A DNA stretch of 22,395 nt from CAVSWN01 sp046728115 (GCA_046728115.1 JBKPDW010000343.1:1-22395); one strand, 5' to 3'; numbered from the stretch's first letter, positions 1 through 7,224 are shown. The notes: a model not told the origin generated them from the sequence alone. Numbers and translations: made by a program.

Positions 1-599
1 AACGCAACGCGTGTTTCGGATGCCTGATGGCTGATGGCTGGCGGCTGAATCGCATCAGCTGATCCGCCTGAGGGAACCTTTTGCCCCAAGCGATGACCCA
101 AGAGCCATTTCGCGATCTCGTCCAGAAGTTCGGCAACGCCCTGTCCATGCTCAGCCGAAATCTCGAAGACGGGCTCGAAGCCGAGCTGATAGAACTCCAT
201 GGCCGAGTCGCGGGCGCGTTTGTCGTCCATCTTGTTGATCGCCAGGAGCACCGGCCGGCCCGACTGACGCAGCGTCTGGGCAATCTCGTGGTCCGCAGGA
301 ACGAGGCCTTGTCGGCCGTCCACGACAAAGACCAGCAAATCGGCGTGCTCGATAGCCCAGGTCCCCTGACGAACGACGAGTGCATGGAGCGGATCCTCGC
401 TGGCGCCAAACAGGCCACCGGTGTCGAACACATCGAAGACAGCCGAACGCCAGGCAGCAGGTCGTGACAGGGCGTCGCGCGTCGTTCCTGCCACAGGCGC
501 CACAATCGCTCGACGGCTTCCAGTGATTCGGTTGAACAGGGTGGACTTTCCGACATTCGGCCGGCCGACGAGAACAACGGATGGGTTCTCACGCGGCAT
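1..599 (-). CDS. der: GTPase Der (EngA), N-terminal half, cut by window edge
   Basis: Der is a ribosome-assembly GTPase with two tandem G domains that acts on the 50S subunit. About 199 codons are visible, from ATG at 599-597 to the left edge. The first G domain is complete: G1 GRPNVGKS (12-19), G2 in AGTTRD (37-42), G3 DTGG (59-62), G4 NKMD (122-125) and G5 SAEHG (148-152). A linker follows (about 170-194), and the last visible residues, TRVA, look like the first strand of the second G domain. The second G domain and the KH-like C-terminus lie outside the window. The linker is partly encoded by four 7-bp repeats (see the repeat at 20-59), which is unusual for this protein. The gene is divergent from the HU gene and shares an 82-bp upstream region with it. 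The identity is secure from the doubled-G-domain layout, although only one domain is fully seen. Confidence 0.93.
   Translation of the reverse strand, partial: MPRENPSVVLVGRPNVGKSTLFNRITGSRRAIVAPVAGTTRDALSRPAAWRSAVFDVFDTGGLFGASEDPLHALVVRQGTWAIEHADLLVFVVDGRQGLVPADHEIAQTLRQSGRPVLLAINKMDDKRARDSAMEFYQLGFEPVFEISAEHGQGVAELLDEIAKWLLGHRLGQKVPSGGSADAIQPPAISHQASETRVA
20..59. repeat. CAGCCAT heptad array inside der linker
   Basis: Read on the minus (coding) strand there are four 7-bp units in exact register: CAGCCGC (47-41), CAGCCAT (40-34), CAGCCAT (33-27) and CAGGCAT (26-20). A short inverted copy follows on the plus strand: GCTGATG at 30-36 pairs with CATCAGC at 53-59. The array encodes roughly QPPAISHQA in the linker between the two G domains of Der and keeps the frame open. 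It belongs to the same style of repeat as the other word arrays in this window, although those are mostly between genes. Confidence 0.75.
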
Positions 600-624
600 T
601 TCTGGAGTTCACTTAGCCTCAGCC

Positions 625-653
625 TTGACAGCGTAAGTATCACAATCTATAGT
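625..653 (+). promoter_or_regulatory. Sigma-70 type promoter for the HU gene
   Basis: A perfect -35 hexamer TTGACA (625-630) is followed after exactly 17 bp by TATAGT (648-653, five of six matches to TATAAT). Transcription would start near 660, giving a short leader that contains the AGGAG ribosome site (668-672), nine bases before the ATG at 682. This is the best promoter match I found in the window and suits a strongly expressed nucleoid protein. It would also read the M50 peptidase gene that directly follows. Confidence 0.75.
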
Positions 654-665
654 ATTTAGAGGCAA
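636..665 (-). promoter_or_regulatory. Possible der promoter overlapping the HU promoter
   Basis: On the minus strand TTGCCT (665-660, four of six) is separated by 18 bp from GATACT (641-636, four of six), pointing at der. Both elements interleave with the -35 and -10 of the HU promoter, so polymerase could not occupy both at once. The match is only moderate and the call rests on position as much as on sequence. Confidence 0.35.
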
Positions 666-681
666 GCAGGAGACCCTAAGC

Positions 682-951
682 ATGATCAAGGTCGACATCG
701 TCAACGAAGTGTCGAAGATTGCCGACATCACGAAGGTGAAAGCCGAGGTGGCGGTGGACGCGGTGTTCGACGCGATGCGGATCTCCATGCAGCGCGGAGA
801 GCGCATCGAGCTGCGAGGATTCGGGGTCTTCCAGGTGAAGCCGCGCAAACGCGGCATCGGGCGCAACCCTCGGACCGGCAAAGAAGTGCGCATTCCCCCA
901 GGCCGTACCATTCGATTCAAGCCCGGCAAAGAACTCCAGAACATCGGTTAA
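682..951 (+). CDS. HU/IHF-family nucleoid DNA-binding protein
   Basis: An 89-residue protein of the HU/IHF family, which binds and bends DNA as a dimer and helps organise the nucleoid and regulatory complexes. The length is typical. The N-terminal helical pair (about 1-40) is followed by the beta segment IELRGFGVF (42-50) and the DNA-inserting arm with the Arg-Asn-Pro tip at 61-63. The C-terminal part is basic. IELRGFG and the RNP tip are seen in both IHF subunits and HU-like proteins, so I do not choose between hupB, ihfA and ihfB. The start is fixed by AGGAG nine bases upstream and by the family's usual N-terminus. A strong promoter lies at 625-653, and the M50 peptidase gene begins at the base after the stop codon. 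Confidence 0.93.
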   Translation: MIKVDIVNEVSKIADITKVKAEVAVDAVFDAMRISMQRGERIELRGFGVFQVKPRKRGIGRNPRTGKEVRIPPGRTIRFKPGKELQNIG

Positions 952-1908
952 GTGGAACCTGTTCGCGACGAATCCCCGGCAGCCCCGCCGCCGTACGTGT
1001 GGCAACCGCCGATGGCGAAGTTCCGGGACCGCGTGTGGGTGCACGTCGTGCTGTTCGTCGCCACGCTGGCGGCCACGACGTTCGTCGGGGGTGCTCACTA
1101 CGTAGGGTACGTGTCCGACTTCTCGAACCGCGTTCCAGCCCAGTCGCTCGGACACTTTATTCTCCACGGATTCTGGTACAGCGGCACGATCCTCGCCATC
1201 CTCGGCTGCCACGAACTGGGGCATTACCTGACGTGCCGGTATTATGACGTGGACGCGTCGCTGCCTTTCTTCCTGCCTGCGCCGCTCCTGTCCGGGACAC
1301 TTGGGGCCTTCATTCGAATTCGCGAGCCGATCCCGAGCAAGCGCATGCTGTTCGACATCGGCATCGCGGGACCCATTGCAGGGTTTCTCGTCGCAGTGCC
1401 GACGCTGATTTTCGGAATCTCGATGTCCCACATGGTCCGCATTCCGCCCGACTTCGCAGGCCTCGAGCTGGGCGAGCCGTTGCTGTTCAAGCTGTCGTCG
1501 TGGTTATTGTGGGGCCCGGAGCGGGAAGGCTTTTCTCTCAACTTGCATCCCATGGCCTTCGCGGCCTGGTGGGGCCTGCTCGCGACGGCGCTCAACCTGT
1601 TTCCGATCGGTCAGCTCGACGGCGGGCATATTTCATACGCGGTGCTGGGCCAGCGATCGACCTACTTGACGTTCCTGATGGTGGCCGTGGCCGTCGCGCT
1701 GTCCGCGTTCTTCTCGTCGAGTTGGATCGTGTGGACGGTGTTGACGGTCGCGATGCTGTACATGTTCGGGCCGCGGCATCCGCGGGTGTTCGACGAGGAC
1801 GTCCCGCTCGATCGCGCGCGATTGATTCTCGCGGCGTGTGCCCTCCTCATGTTCATCTTGTGTTTTACGCCTGCCCCGATTCGAACGATGGACCTACTCG
1901 GAAAATGA
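952..1908 (+). CDS. M50 family membrane metalloprotease (site-2-protease-like)
   Basis: A 318-residue polytopic membrane protein of peptidase family M50, which cleaves substrates within or near the membrane with a zinc ion. The zinc motif HELGH is at 87-91 and the third-ligand motif is in NLFPIGQLDGGH (215-226, Asp223). Hydrophobic segments lie around 30-50, 75-95, 133-157, 203-222, 237-275 and 290-308. No PDZ domain is present between the catalytic motifs, unlike RseP, so the protein is closer to the short plant EGY/archaeal-type S2P enzymes. The start is GTG at 952, directly after the HU stop codon (949-951), with no clear ribosome site, suggesting translational coupling. An internal ATG at 1012 (Met21) is the alternative start and would lose only a Pro-rich tail. 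Its substrate cannot be told from context. Confidence 0.9.
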   Translation: MEPVRDESPAAPPPYVWQPPMAKFRDRVWVHVVLFVATLAATTFVGGAHYVGYVSDFSNRVPAQSLGHFILHGFWYSGTILAILGCHELGHYLTCRYYDVDASLPFFLPAPLLSGTLGAFIRIREPIPSKRMLFDIGIAGPIAGFLVAVPTLIFGISMSHMVRIPPDFAGLELGEPLLFKLSSWLLWGPEREGFSLNLHPMAFAAWWGLLATALNLFPIGQLDGGHISYAVLGQRSTYLTFLMVAVAVALSAFFSSSWIVWTVLTVAMLYMFGPRHPRVFDEDVPLDRARLILAACALLMFILCFTPAPIRTMDLLGK

Positions 1909-1910
1909 CC

Positions 1911-1946
1911 GTTCAGAATTCAGATTGAGTCCAGCGTTTCTGAATT
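1911..1946. repeat. TTCAGAA/T heptads with inverted copy, convergent gene end
   Basis: Two heptads in register, TTCAGAA (1912-1918) and TTCAGAT (1919-1925), are followed by an inverted copy: AATTCAGA (1917-1924) pairs with TCTGAATT (1939-1946), an 8-bp stem with a 14-base loop. The element fills the 49-bp gap between the convergent M50 peptidase and priA genes, where a bidirectional terminator would be expected, but no T-tract follows the stem on either strand. The same TTCAGAT word occurs again at 22194-22207. Confidence 0.6.
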
Positions 1947-1957
1947 GGTGAATCGAA

Positions 1958-4279
1958 TCACATGACTGATAGGGGATCAACGTCGACAACGACGCGGCGT
2001 TGGAGATCGGGGCGAGCGGCGAGCGCGGCCTGAAGCGTCTTCCGGATCCGTCGTCGATTCGTGCCTTTGATCAGGAACTGCGCCCGGTATTCGCCGCGCA
2101 GCTTGCCGAGCGGTGCGGGTGCGGGCCCGAGCACGTGCACGTCGCCTCGTTGCCCCTCGCTGTCCCTCACACGCTGAACGATATCTGCGGCATCGTCCAT
2201 CGCGGCGGTAAACGTTCGAGCGCGGACGATCGTGTTGACGAGCGCCACGAGAGGTGGATACCGCATCGCACGACGGAACAGAAGTTCGCGTTCGTAGAAC
2301 GCCGGAAAATCCTGGCGGCACGCAAGCTGGATGCTGTAGTGCCGCGGGTACAGTGTCTGGATGATGGCCTCACCGGTGCGTTCTCCGCGGCCCGCGCGTC
2401 CGGCCACCTGCGTCAGCAGCTGAAACGTGCGCTCTGAGGCGCGGAAGTCAGCGAGGCCGAGCCCGACGTCAGCCGAGACGACGCCGACGAGCGTCACGCG
2501 CGGGAAGTCGTGTCCTTTGGCGATCATCTGGGTGCCGACGAGCACGTCGATGTCGCCATTACCGAAGCGGCGCAGGAGCGAATCGAGCGCGCCGCGGCGG
2601 CGGATGGCATCGCGGTCGAGCCGCGCAACCCGCGCCGACGGCGCGATGCGCGTGATCTCGGCTTCCACGCGCTCGGTGCCGAACCCGGTCTGCTCGAGAT
2701 AGGTTCCCGCGCACAATGGGCACACCGACGGCACGCGAGCGCTGTAGTTGCAGTAGTGGCAACGAGCCCGGCGCGCGGAGCCTTCGCCGTGCACAACGAG
2801 CGAGACGCTGCAGTTCGGGCAGTCCAACGTACCGGCGCACTGCCGGCAGAACACCGCCGTCGCAAATCCTCGGCGATTCAGCAGGACGAGCGATTGCTCC
2901 CCACGGTCGAGACGGGCCCGGATACCGTCCCGCAACGCACGGCTGAGGATTACATCAGGCCCCTCCGCCGCCAGCTCCTCGCGCATGTCCACGACCGTGA
3001 CCTCGGCCAGAGGTCGATCGAGGACACGTCGCTCGAGCACGACGCGTGCGTACCGGCCAATGACGGCGTTGTGGTAGCTCTCCATCGAAGGCGTGGCCGA
3101 GCCGAGCACCACCAGGGCGCCCGCGCGTTGCGCACGGATGATCGCCACGTCGCGGCCGTGGTAACGCGGGCTTTCCTCCTGCTTGTACGATCCATCGTGT
3201 TCCTCGTCCACGACGATCAGGCCGATCCGGTCCAACGGGGCAAACACGGCGGACCGGGTGCCGACCACCACATCGATATCGGCGCGGCGGATTCGCTGCC
3301 ACTGATCGTGGCGTTCTCCGTCCGAAAGGCCGCTGTGCTGGATCGCCACCCGGTCGCCGAATGCGCGTCGGAGGACGCCGGCCAGTGCAGGCGTCAGCGC
3401 GATTTCGGGCACCAGCATCAGCGCGCTGCGGCCGTGTGCGGCGACCGCGCCGGCAAGACGCAGATACAGCTCGGTTTTGCCGCTCCCCGTCACCCCATGC
3501 AGAAGCGCGACTTTAAATGTCCGCGTGTCGGCCAGCGCGCAAAGCCGATGAAAAGCCGCGGTCTGCTCCAACGTCAGCTCGCGGGTCGCACCCAGATCGC
3601 ATTCAGGTGGCCTCGGGCTCGGATTCGTATCGCGGTCGGATCCGACACCGCTTTGACCAAAGGGGTCGCGATCGACCCGCTCCTCGCGGATGCTGATATA
3701 GCCCTGCCGGACGAGCCGGGTGATGGCGTTTGCCGCGATCCCGTGTGAGGCGAGGACGGCGGTGGGGATGCCGTCGGGCATCCCGGCCAGCATTTCGAGC
3801 GCGTCGCGTTGTTTGGGCGAGGGCGCCAACTCTTCAGCCGGGCCTGCCGCGACACCGGAGCCCTGCCCGTTCGTCGCGCCAGCCTCAAAGCCGCGCGCTA
3901 CACCAAGCGCTGCGGTCCCCGTTGCCGTGATCGACGCTACACGCCTCGTCTTGTGCGCATCGACGCGCGCACCACGAGCCATCGGCGGCAGCAGCGCCGG
4001 AATCGTGTCGCCAACACCTGCCGCGTAGTACTCCGCGGTCCACCGTGCGAGCGCCACGACCTCCGGCGGCACGAACGCGTCGATCTCCAGGACCTTCCGA
4101 ATCGGTTTGATGTCGCGCGCAGCGGCGTCTTCACATTGCTCGATGACGATGCCGGTCACGAGGCGCGATCCGAGTGGCACGACGACGCGCGCTCCAACAG
4201 GCGGCACACCAATGCCGTCGGGAACCGCGTACGTGAGGAGGTCGAGGTTGGGAACGGGGACGGCTACTTGGATGTACAC
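1958..4279 (-). CDS. priA: Primosomal protein N' (replication restart helicase PriA)
   Basis: PriA recognises stalled or collapsed forks and reloads the replisome; it is a superfamily-2 3'-5' DNA helicase. The 773-residue product shows the N-terminal 3'-DNA-end binding domain (about 1-105, starting MYIQVAVPVP as in the family), a winged-helix region (about 152-200), Walker A GVTGSGKT (262-269), Walker B DEEH (358-361), a zinc module with eight cysteines (478, 481, 487, 490, 507, 510, 520, 523), the helicase motif GTQMIAKGHD (582-591) and GRAGRG (627-632). It is longer than the usual ~730 because of two low-complexity linkers (about 130-150 and 205-232). The start is GTG at 4279-4277, chosen because it gives the family N-terminus. 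No ribosome site is visible; a GAAGTCA repeat array begins six bases upstream. It is the last gene of the minus-strand housekeeping series. Confidence 0.97.
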   Translation of the reverse strand: MYIQVAVPVPNLDLLTYAVPDGIGVPPVGARVVVPLGSRLVTGIVIEQCEDAAARDIKPIRKVLEIDAFVPPEVVALARWTAEYYAAGVGDTIPALLPPMARGARVDAHKTRRVASITATGTAALGVARGFEAGATNGQGSGVAAGPAEELAPSPKQRDALEMLAGMPDGIPTAVLASHGIAANAITRLVRQGYISIREERVDRDPFGQSGVGSDRDTNPSPRPPECDLGATRELTLEQTAAFHRLCALADTRTFKVALLHGVTGSGKTELYLRLAGAVAAHGRSALMLVPEIALTPALAGVLRRAFGDRVAIQHSGLSDGERHDQWQRIRRADIDVVVGTRSAVFAPLDRIGLIVVDEEHDGSYKQEESPRYHGRDVAIIRAQRAGALVVLGSATPSMESYHNAVIGRYARVVLERRVLDRPLAEVTVVDMREELAAEGPDVILSRALRDGIRARLDRGEQSLVLLNRRGFATAVFCRQCAGTLDCPNCSVSLVVHGEGSARRARCHYCNYSARVPSVCPLCAGTYLEQTGFGTERVEAEITRIAPSARVARLDRDAIRRRGALDSLLRRFGNGDIDVLVGTQMIAKGHDFPRVTLVGVVSADVGLGLADFRASERTFQLLTQVAGRAGRGERTGEAIIQTLYPRHYSIQLACRQDFPAFYERELLFRRAMRYPPLVALVNTIVRARTFTAAMDDAADIVQRVRDSEGQRGDVHVLGPAPAPLGKLRGEYRAQFLIKGTNRRRIRKTLQAALAARPDLQRRVVVDVDPLSVM

Positions 4280-4285
4280 AGGCTC

Positions 4286-4403
4286 GAAGTCAGAAGTCGG
4301 AAGTCAGAAGTCCAGAAGTCAGAACGGAAATACTGGGGCATAAACGCGATTGGGAAAAACAAACGCTCAGGCTTCCGACTTCGTACTTCAGACTTCTGAC
4401 TTC
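4286..4403. repeat. Large inverted GAAGTCA heptad element between udg and priA
   Basis: The left arm has five units, GAAGTCA (4286-4292), GAAGTCG (4293-4299), GAAGTCA (4300-4306), GAAGTCCA (4307-4314, one extra base) and GAAGTCA (4315-4321). The right arm has four heptads in register and inverted orientation: CGACTTC (4376-4382), GTACTTC (4383-4389), AGACTTC (4390-4396) and TGACTTC (4397-4403). A 54-bp non-repetitive core (4322-4375) lies between them. The arms could pair for about 28 bp. The right arm overlaps the last codons of udg (stop at 4390-4388), and the left arm ends six bases before the priA start. No transposase and no target-site duplication was seen. Confidence 0.85.
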
Positions 4404-5125
4404 AGCAGGTCTCTGACAATCTTCATATCTTCCCAGACTTCGCGCTTCGATGCTGGATTTCGCAGCAGATACGCTGGGTGGAAGGTGGCAACGAGCTTTG
4501 CGCCGCGATACTGATAGACGCGCCCGCGAAGCCGCGAGATGGGATCGAGCGTGCGCAGCAGCGTCTGCGCGCCGAACTTGCCCAGCGCCACGATCACTTG
4601 TGGTTTGATGATATCGATCTGGCGGAACAGGAAAGGCTCACAGGTCTCGACCTCGTCCGGCTCCGGATTGCGATTCCCCGGCGGGCGACACTTGATGACG
4701 TTGGCAATGTAGACATCCTCCCGTGTCAATCCGATGGCCTCGATGATTTTCGTCAGCAACTGGCCGGCTCGGCCCACGAACGGAATGCCCTGGATGTCTT
4801 CGTCGGCGCCCGGCGCCTCGCCTACGAACATCAGATCGGCTTCGGGATTGCCGACGCCGAAGACAATCTGCGTTCGGCCCATCGTGTGCAGCTTGCATCG
4901 CGTGCAATCTCCAAGATCACTTCGCACGCCGGCCAGCGCTTCAGCAGCGTTTTTGGAGAAGGTCACTGCGTGGGGCTCGGGCAGTGGCCCGGGATCGGCT
5001 TGCGCATGATCGACGGTTGACGCAGGTTTTTGCGCTCGGCTCCGCCACTGCGGATCTTTGCTCACGCCCTCGACTCCGAGCTCAGAGGCGAATTTCAGAT
5101 GTTCGATCAGCCGATCGCGGTCCAT
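4388..5125 (-). CDS. Family 4 uracil-DNA glycosylase (4Fe-4S)
   Basis: Removes uracil from DNA produced by cytosine deamination, starting base-excision repair. The 245-residue product has an unremarkable N-terminal extension (about 1-55), then the UDG core: the iron-sulfur ligands Cys74, Cys77, Cys146 and Cys162 in the family-4 spacing, the active-site motif GEAPGADED (102-110) and the second catalytic segment HPAYLLRNP (216-224). The cysteine pattern separates it from families 1 and 5. The start ATG at 5125 overlaps the end of coaBC by 19 bases, suggesting coupled translation. The C-terminal residues KSEV and the stop codon are encoded by the inverted heptad repeat at 4376-4403, so this gene's end appears to have been built or reshaped by that element. 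Confidence 0.93.
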   Translation of the reverse strand: MDRDRLIEHLKFASELGVEGVSKDPQWRSRAQKPASTVDHAQADPGPLPEPHAVTFSKNAAEALAGVRSDLGDCTRCKLHTMGRTQIVFGVGNPEADLMFVGEAPGADEDIQGIPFVGRAGQLLTKIIEAIGLTREDVYIANVIKCRPPGNRNPEPDEVETCEPFLFRQIDIIKPQVIVALGKFGAQTLLRTLDPISRLRGRVYQYRGAKLVATFHPAYLLRNPASKREVWEDMKIVRDLLKSEV

Positions 5126-6324
5126 GCCTCGGGACGGCTGGTGAGGAGTTTCTCGACGCGATCGAGGATCTCCGCCGCGACGCGCGACTTGGACAACAGC
5201 GGCAGCGCTTCGGCGCTGTCCGCGCTGACGATGGTGACGGCGTTGGTGTCAACTTCGAAACCGGCGTCCGGCCGCGAGACGTCGTTGGCCACGACGATGT
5301 CGGCATGCTTGCGTGCGCGCTTCTCGTTCGCCTTGGCGACCACGCCATCGGTCTCGGCAGCGAAACCGACGAGAATTGGTCCCTTGCCGGCTGCCAGCCG
5401 ACGGCTGCCGAGATCGGCAAGGATGTCGGGCGTCTTCTTCAGAACGAGCGTCAGCGCCTCGCCCTTCGGCACTTTTTGCTCACTGCGCTTGGCCGGCATG
5501 TAATCGGCCACCGCCGCGGCCATGATGACCACGTTGATGGTCTCGGCCCGCGACATCACCGCGGCATGCATGTCAGCCGCGCTACGGACACGGATCAGCT
5601 CGTGCACGCGCGGCGGCTCGACGCTGGTCGGTCCCGCAACCAGAATCACCTCGGCACCGCGGCGCGTCGCCTCGGCCGCAATCGCAAAACCCATTCGACC
5701 GCTCGACCGGTTTCCGATGAAGCGCACCGGGTCGACGTCTTCGTAGGTCGGCCCCGCCGTAATCAGGACACGCCGTCCGCGCAGCGGACCTTCTGGTCTG
5801 AGCACGGTTTCAGCCGCCGCCACGATGTCGTCGGGTTCAGCCAGCCGGCCTTTGCCGATCCAACCGCAGGCCAGATACCCTGCTCCGGGATCGACGAAAC
5901 GCACGCCGCGGGCGGTTAGCGTCGCCATGTTCTGCCGCACGGCCTCGTGCTCGAACATATTCGTGTTCATCGCCGGGGCGATGAGCACCGGGGCGCGGGT
6001 GGCTGTGTACAACGTGGACAGGAAGTCGTCTGCAATACCGTGCGCGAGTTTGCCGATGATGTTGGCTGTCGCCGGCGCGATGAGCAGCAGATCGATCGTA
6101 GATGCGAGCGCGATGTGCTCGATGTCGGCGTTGGCGCCCGGTTCGAACTGATCCGTAATCACGCGCCGTTGCGTGATGGCTTCAAACGTGACAGCGCCCA
6201 CAAACCGCGCAGCGGAATGCGTCATCACCGCCACGACTTCGTGGCCGCGCTTCTGCAGGCCGCGGGCCACTTCCACGGCCTTGTAGGCGCCGATGCCGCC
6301 GGTGACGCCGAGAGCAATCAGCAT
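5107..6324 (-). CDS. coaBC: Bifunctional CoaBC, coenzyme A biosynthesis
   Basis: Joins cysteine to 4'-phosphopantothenate (CoaB, CTP-dependent) and decarboxylates the product to 4'-phosphopantetheine (CoaC, FMN-dependent). The 405-residue length is normal. The CoaC half (about 1-178) has the catalytic His70 in the segment EHIALA, the PAMNTNM motif (117-123) and the reactive Cys153 in ACGWIGKGRL. The CoaB half (about 183-400) shows the nucleotide site ITAGPTYEDVDPVRFI (188-203), the conserved Asn205 in GNRSSGRMG and the lysine pair at 296-297. The start is ATG at 6324-6322, giving the usual beta strand of the flavoprotein fold; no strong ribosome site is present. It lies downstream of rpoZ, a common gene order, separated by an octad repeat element. 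Confidence 0.97.
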   Translation of the reverse strand: MLIALGVTGGIGAYKAVEVARGLQKRGHEVVAVMTHSAARFVGAVTFEAITQRRVITDQFEPGANADIEHIALASTIDLLLIAPATANIIGKLAHGIADDFLSTLYTATRAPVLIAPAMNTNMFEHEAVRQNMATLTARGVRFVDPGAGYLACGWIGKGRLAEPDDIVAAAETVLRPEGPLRGRRVLITAGPTYEDVDPVRFIGNRSSGRMGFAIAAEATRRGAEVILVAGPTSVEPPRVHELIRVRSAADMHAAVMSRAETINVVIMAAAVADYMPAKRSEQKVPKGEALTLVLKKTPDILADLGSRRLAAGKGPILVGFAAETDGVVAKANEKRARKHADIVVANDVSRPDAGFEVDTNAVTIVSADSAEALPLLSKSRVAAEILDRVEKLLTSRPEAWTAIG

Positions 6325-6341
6325 CGAGAAATTGCGGAATC

Positions 6342-6419
6342 TGGTAATTGGGTAATCTGGTAATTGAATTGGGTACTTGCCAGACGCAATGCCCCGATCA
6401 CCCCATGACTCGATTACCC
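6342..6419. repeat. TGGTAATT octad array with inverted arm at the rpoZ end
   Basis: Three 8-bp units in register, TGGTAATT (6342-6349), GGGTAATC (6350-6357) and TGGTAATT (6358-6365), are followed by a related GAATTGGGTA. An inverted copy sits at 6412-6419: GGGTAATC (6350-6357) and GATTACCC (6412-6419) are perfect reverse complements over 8 bp. The element fills the rpoZ-coaBC gap, and its right arm contains the stop codon of rpoZ (TAA, 6416-6414). The period is 8 here, where the other arrays have 7. Confidence 0.75.
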
Positions 6420-6608
6420 GATTCTTGGAGTCTCCGGCTCGATCTTTTCGACGGCCTTCGTGATGACTTCCTGCTGCGCGACGGTCACCTTCTTGTGCTG
6501 CCCGACCTCGACGCGCGGCGTCGATCCTGCCAGGAGCTGGCGCGCACGGGCGCCCGCGGTGACGACGAATTCGAACGAGTTGGAGAGCTTGGAACGGTCA
6601 ATTCTCAT
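6414..6608 (-). CDS. rpoZ: RNA polymerase omega subunit
   Basis: Omega helps fold and assemble the beta-prime subunit of RNA polymerase. The 64-residue product matches the core of the family: the opening RIDRSKL, the segment FEFVVTAGARARQLLAGS (13-30), and K-K-V-T-V-A-Q-Q-E-V followed by an amphipathic helix. It is shorter at the C-terminus than the E. coli protein, as is common in other phyla. The start ATG (6608-6606) lies 11 bases inside the end of gmk, with AGGA about nine bases upstream. The gmk-rpoZ-coaBC order is widely conserved and supports the call. The last codons and the stop are part of an inverted octad repeat. Confidence 0.92.
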   Translation of the reverse strand: MRIDRSKLSNSFEFVVTAGARARQLLAGSTPRVEVGQHKKVTVAQQEVITKAVEKIEPETPRIG

Positions 6609-7224
6609 ACTGAAAAGTCCTGACTATGTTTTCGGCCACGCCATGCATTCGCTGCAGGCGGGCCCGCTCGGCGATGACGATCCCGCGCAGGCGGTCGACG
6701 GCGCCGGCCAGCTCGTCGTTGATTACTAGGTAATCGTACTCGGAAAACGAGACAACCTCCTCGCGCGCCACGGCAAGGCGCCGCTGGATGGCCGGCTCGC
6801 TGTCTTTGCTCCGTCCACGAAGCCGCTGTTCCAGTACCTGCGACGACGGCGGCATGACAAACACCAGAATCGCTTCGCTCGTGCAGGCACGGACCTTGCG
6901 TGCGCCCTGAACATCGATAACCAGCACGACGTCGAGTCCCGCCGCCAGATCGCGATTGGTATCGGCGGCGCGCGTCCCGTAGAGGTCGCCGAACACGTCG
7001 GCCCACTCCAGGAATTCGCCGGCCGCGACCATCGATTCGAACCGTTGCCGTGTTACGAAATTATAATCCACTCCGTCGGTTTCGCCCGCTCGAGGCGCGC
7101 GCGACGTGTAAGACCGCGACATTTTGAGGTTGGAGGTCTGCTCGACCAACCGGCGGACGACGGTGGTCTTGCCGGTGCCGGAGGGCGCGGACACGATGAA
7201 CAGCAGACCGCGGCTACTCGACAT
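6598..7224 (-). CDS. gmk: Guanylate kinase
   Basis: Phosphorylates GMP to GDP with ATP, feeding GTP and dGTP synthesis. I start at the ATG at 7224-7222 (product MSSSRGLLFIV, 208 residues). An upstream in-frame extension to 7296 exists but runs inside yicC and carries only a basic low-complexity tail. The P-loop APSGTGKT is at residues 13-20, the GMP-binding segment SYTSRAPRAGETDGVDY follows at about 38-54, and the lid region with the Arg-rich RLRGRSKDSE lies near 134-143. Length and motifs are normal. It overlaps yicC upstream and rpoZ downstream by 11 bases each, so the three are almost certainly one operon with coupled translation. Confidence 0.96.
   Translation of the reverse strand: MSSSRGLLFIVSAPSGTGKTTVVRRLVEQTSNLKMSRSYTSRAPRAGETDGVDYNFVTRQRFESMVAAGEFLEWADVFGDLYGTRAADTNRDLAAGLDVVLVIDVQGARKVRACTSEAILVFVMPPSSQVLEQRLRGRSKDSEPAIQRRLAVAREEVVSFSEYDYLVINDELAGAVDRLRGIVIAERARLQRMHGVAENIVRTFQYEN

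Noticed and set aside
1911..1946. The stem at the convergent gene ends as an intrinsic terminator
   Set aside because: The stem is short and A/T-rich, and no T-run follows on either strand.
2510..3748. A 412-codon open frame opposite priA
   Set aside because: Antisense to the helicase core with all its motifs; the product is Arg/His-rich without a domain.
4286..4403. The GAAGTCA element as a CRISPR array or IS end
   Set aside because: Units are 7 bp without spacers, and there is no transposase or visible target duplication.
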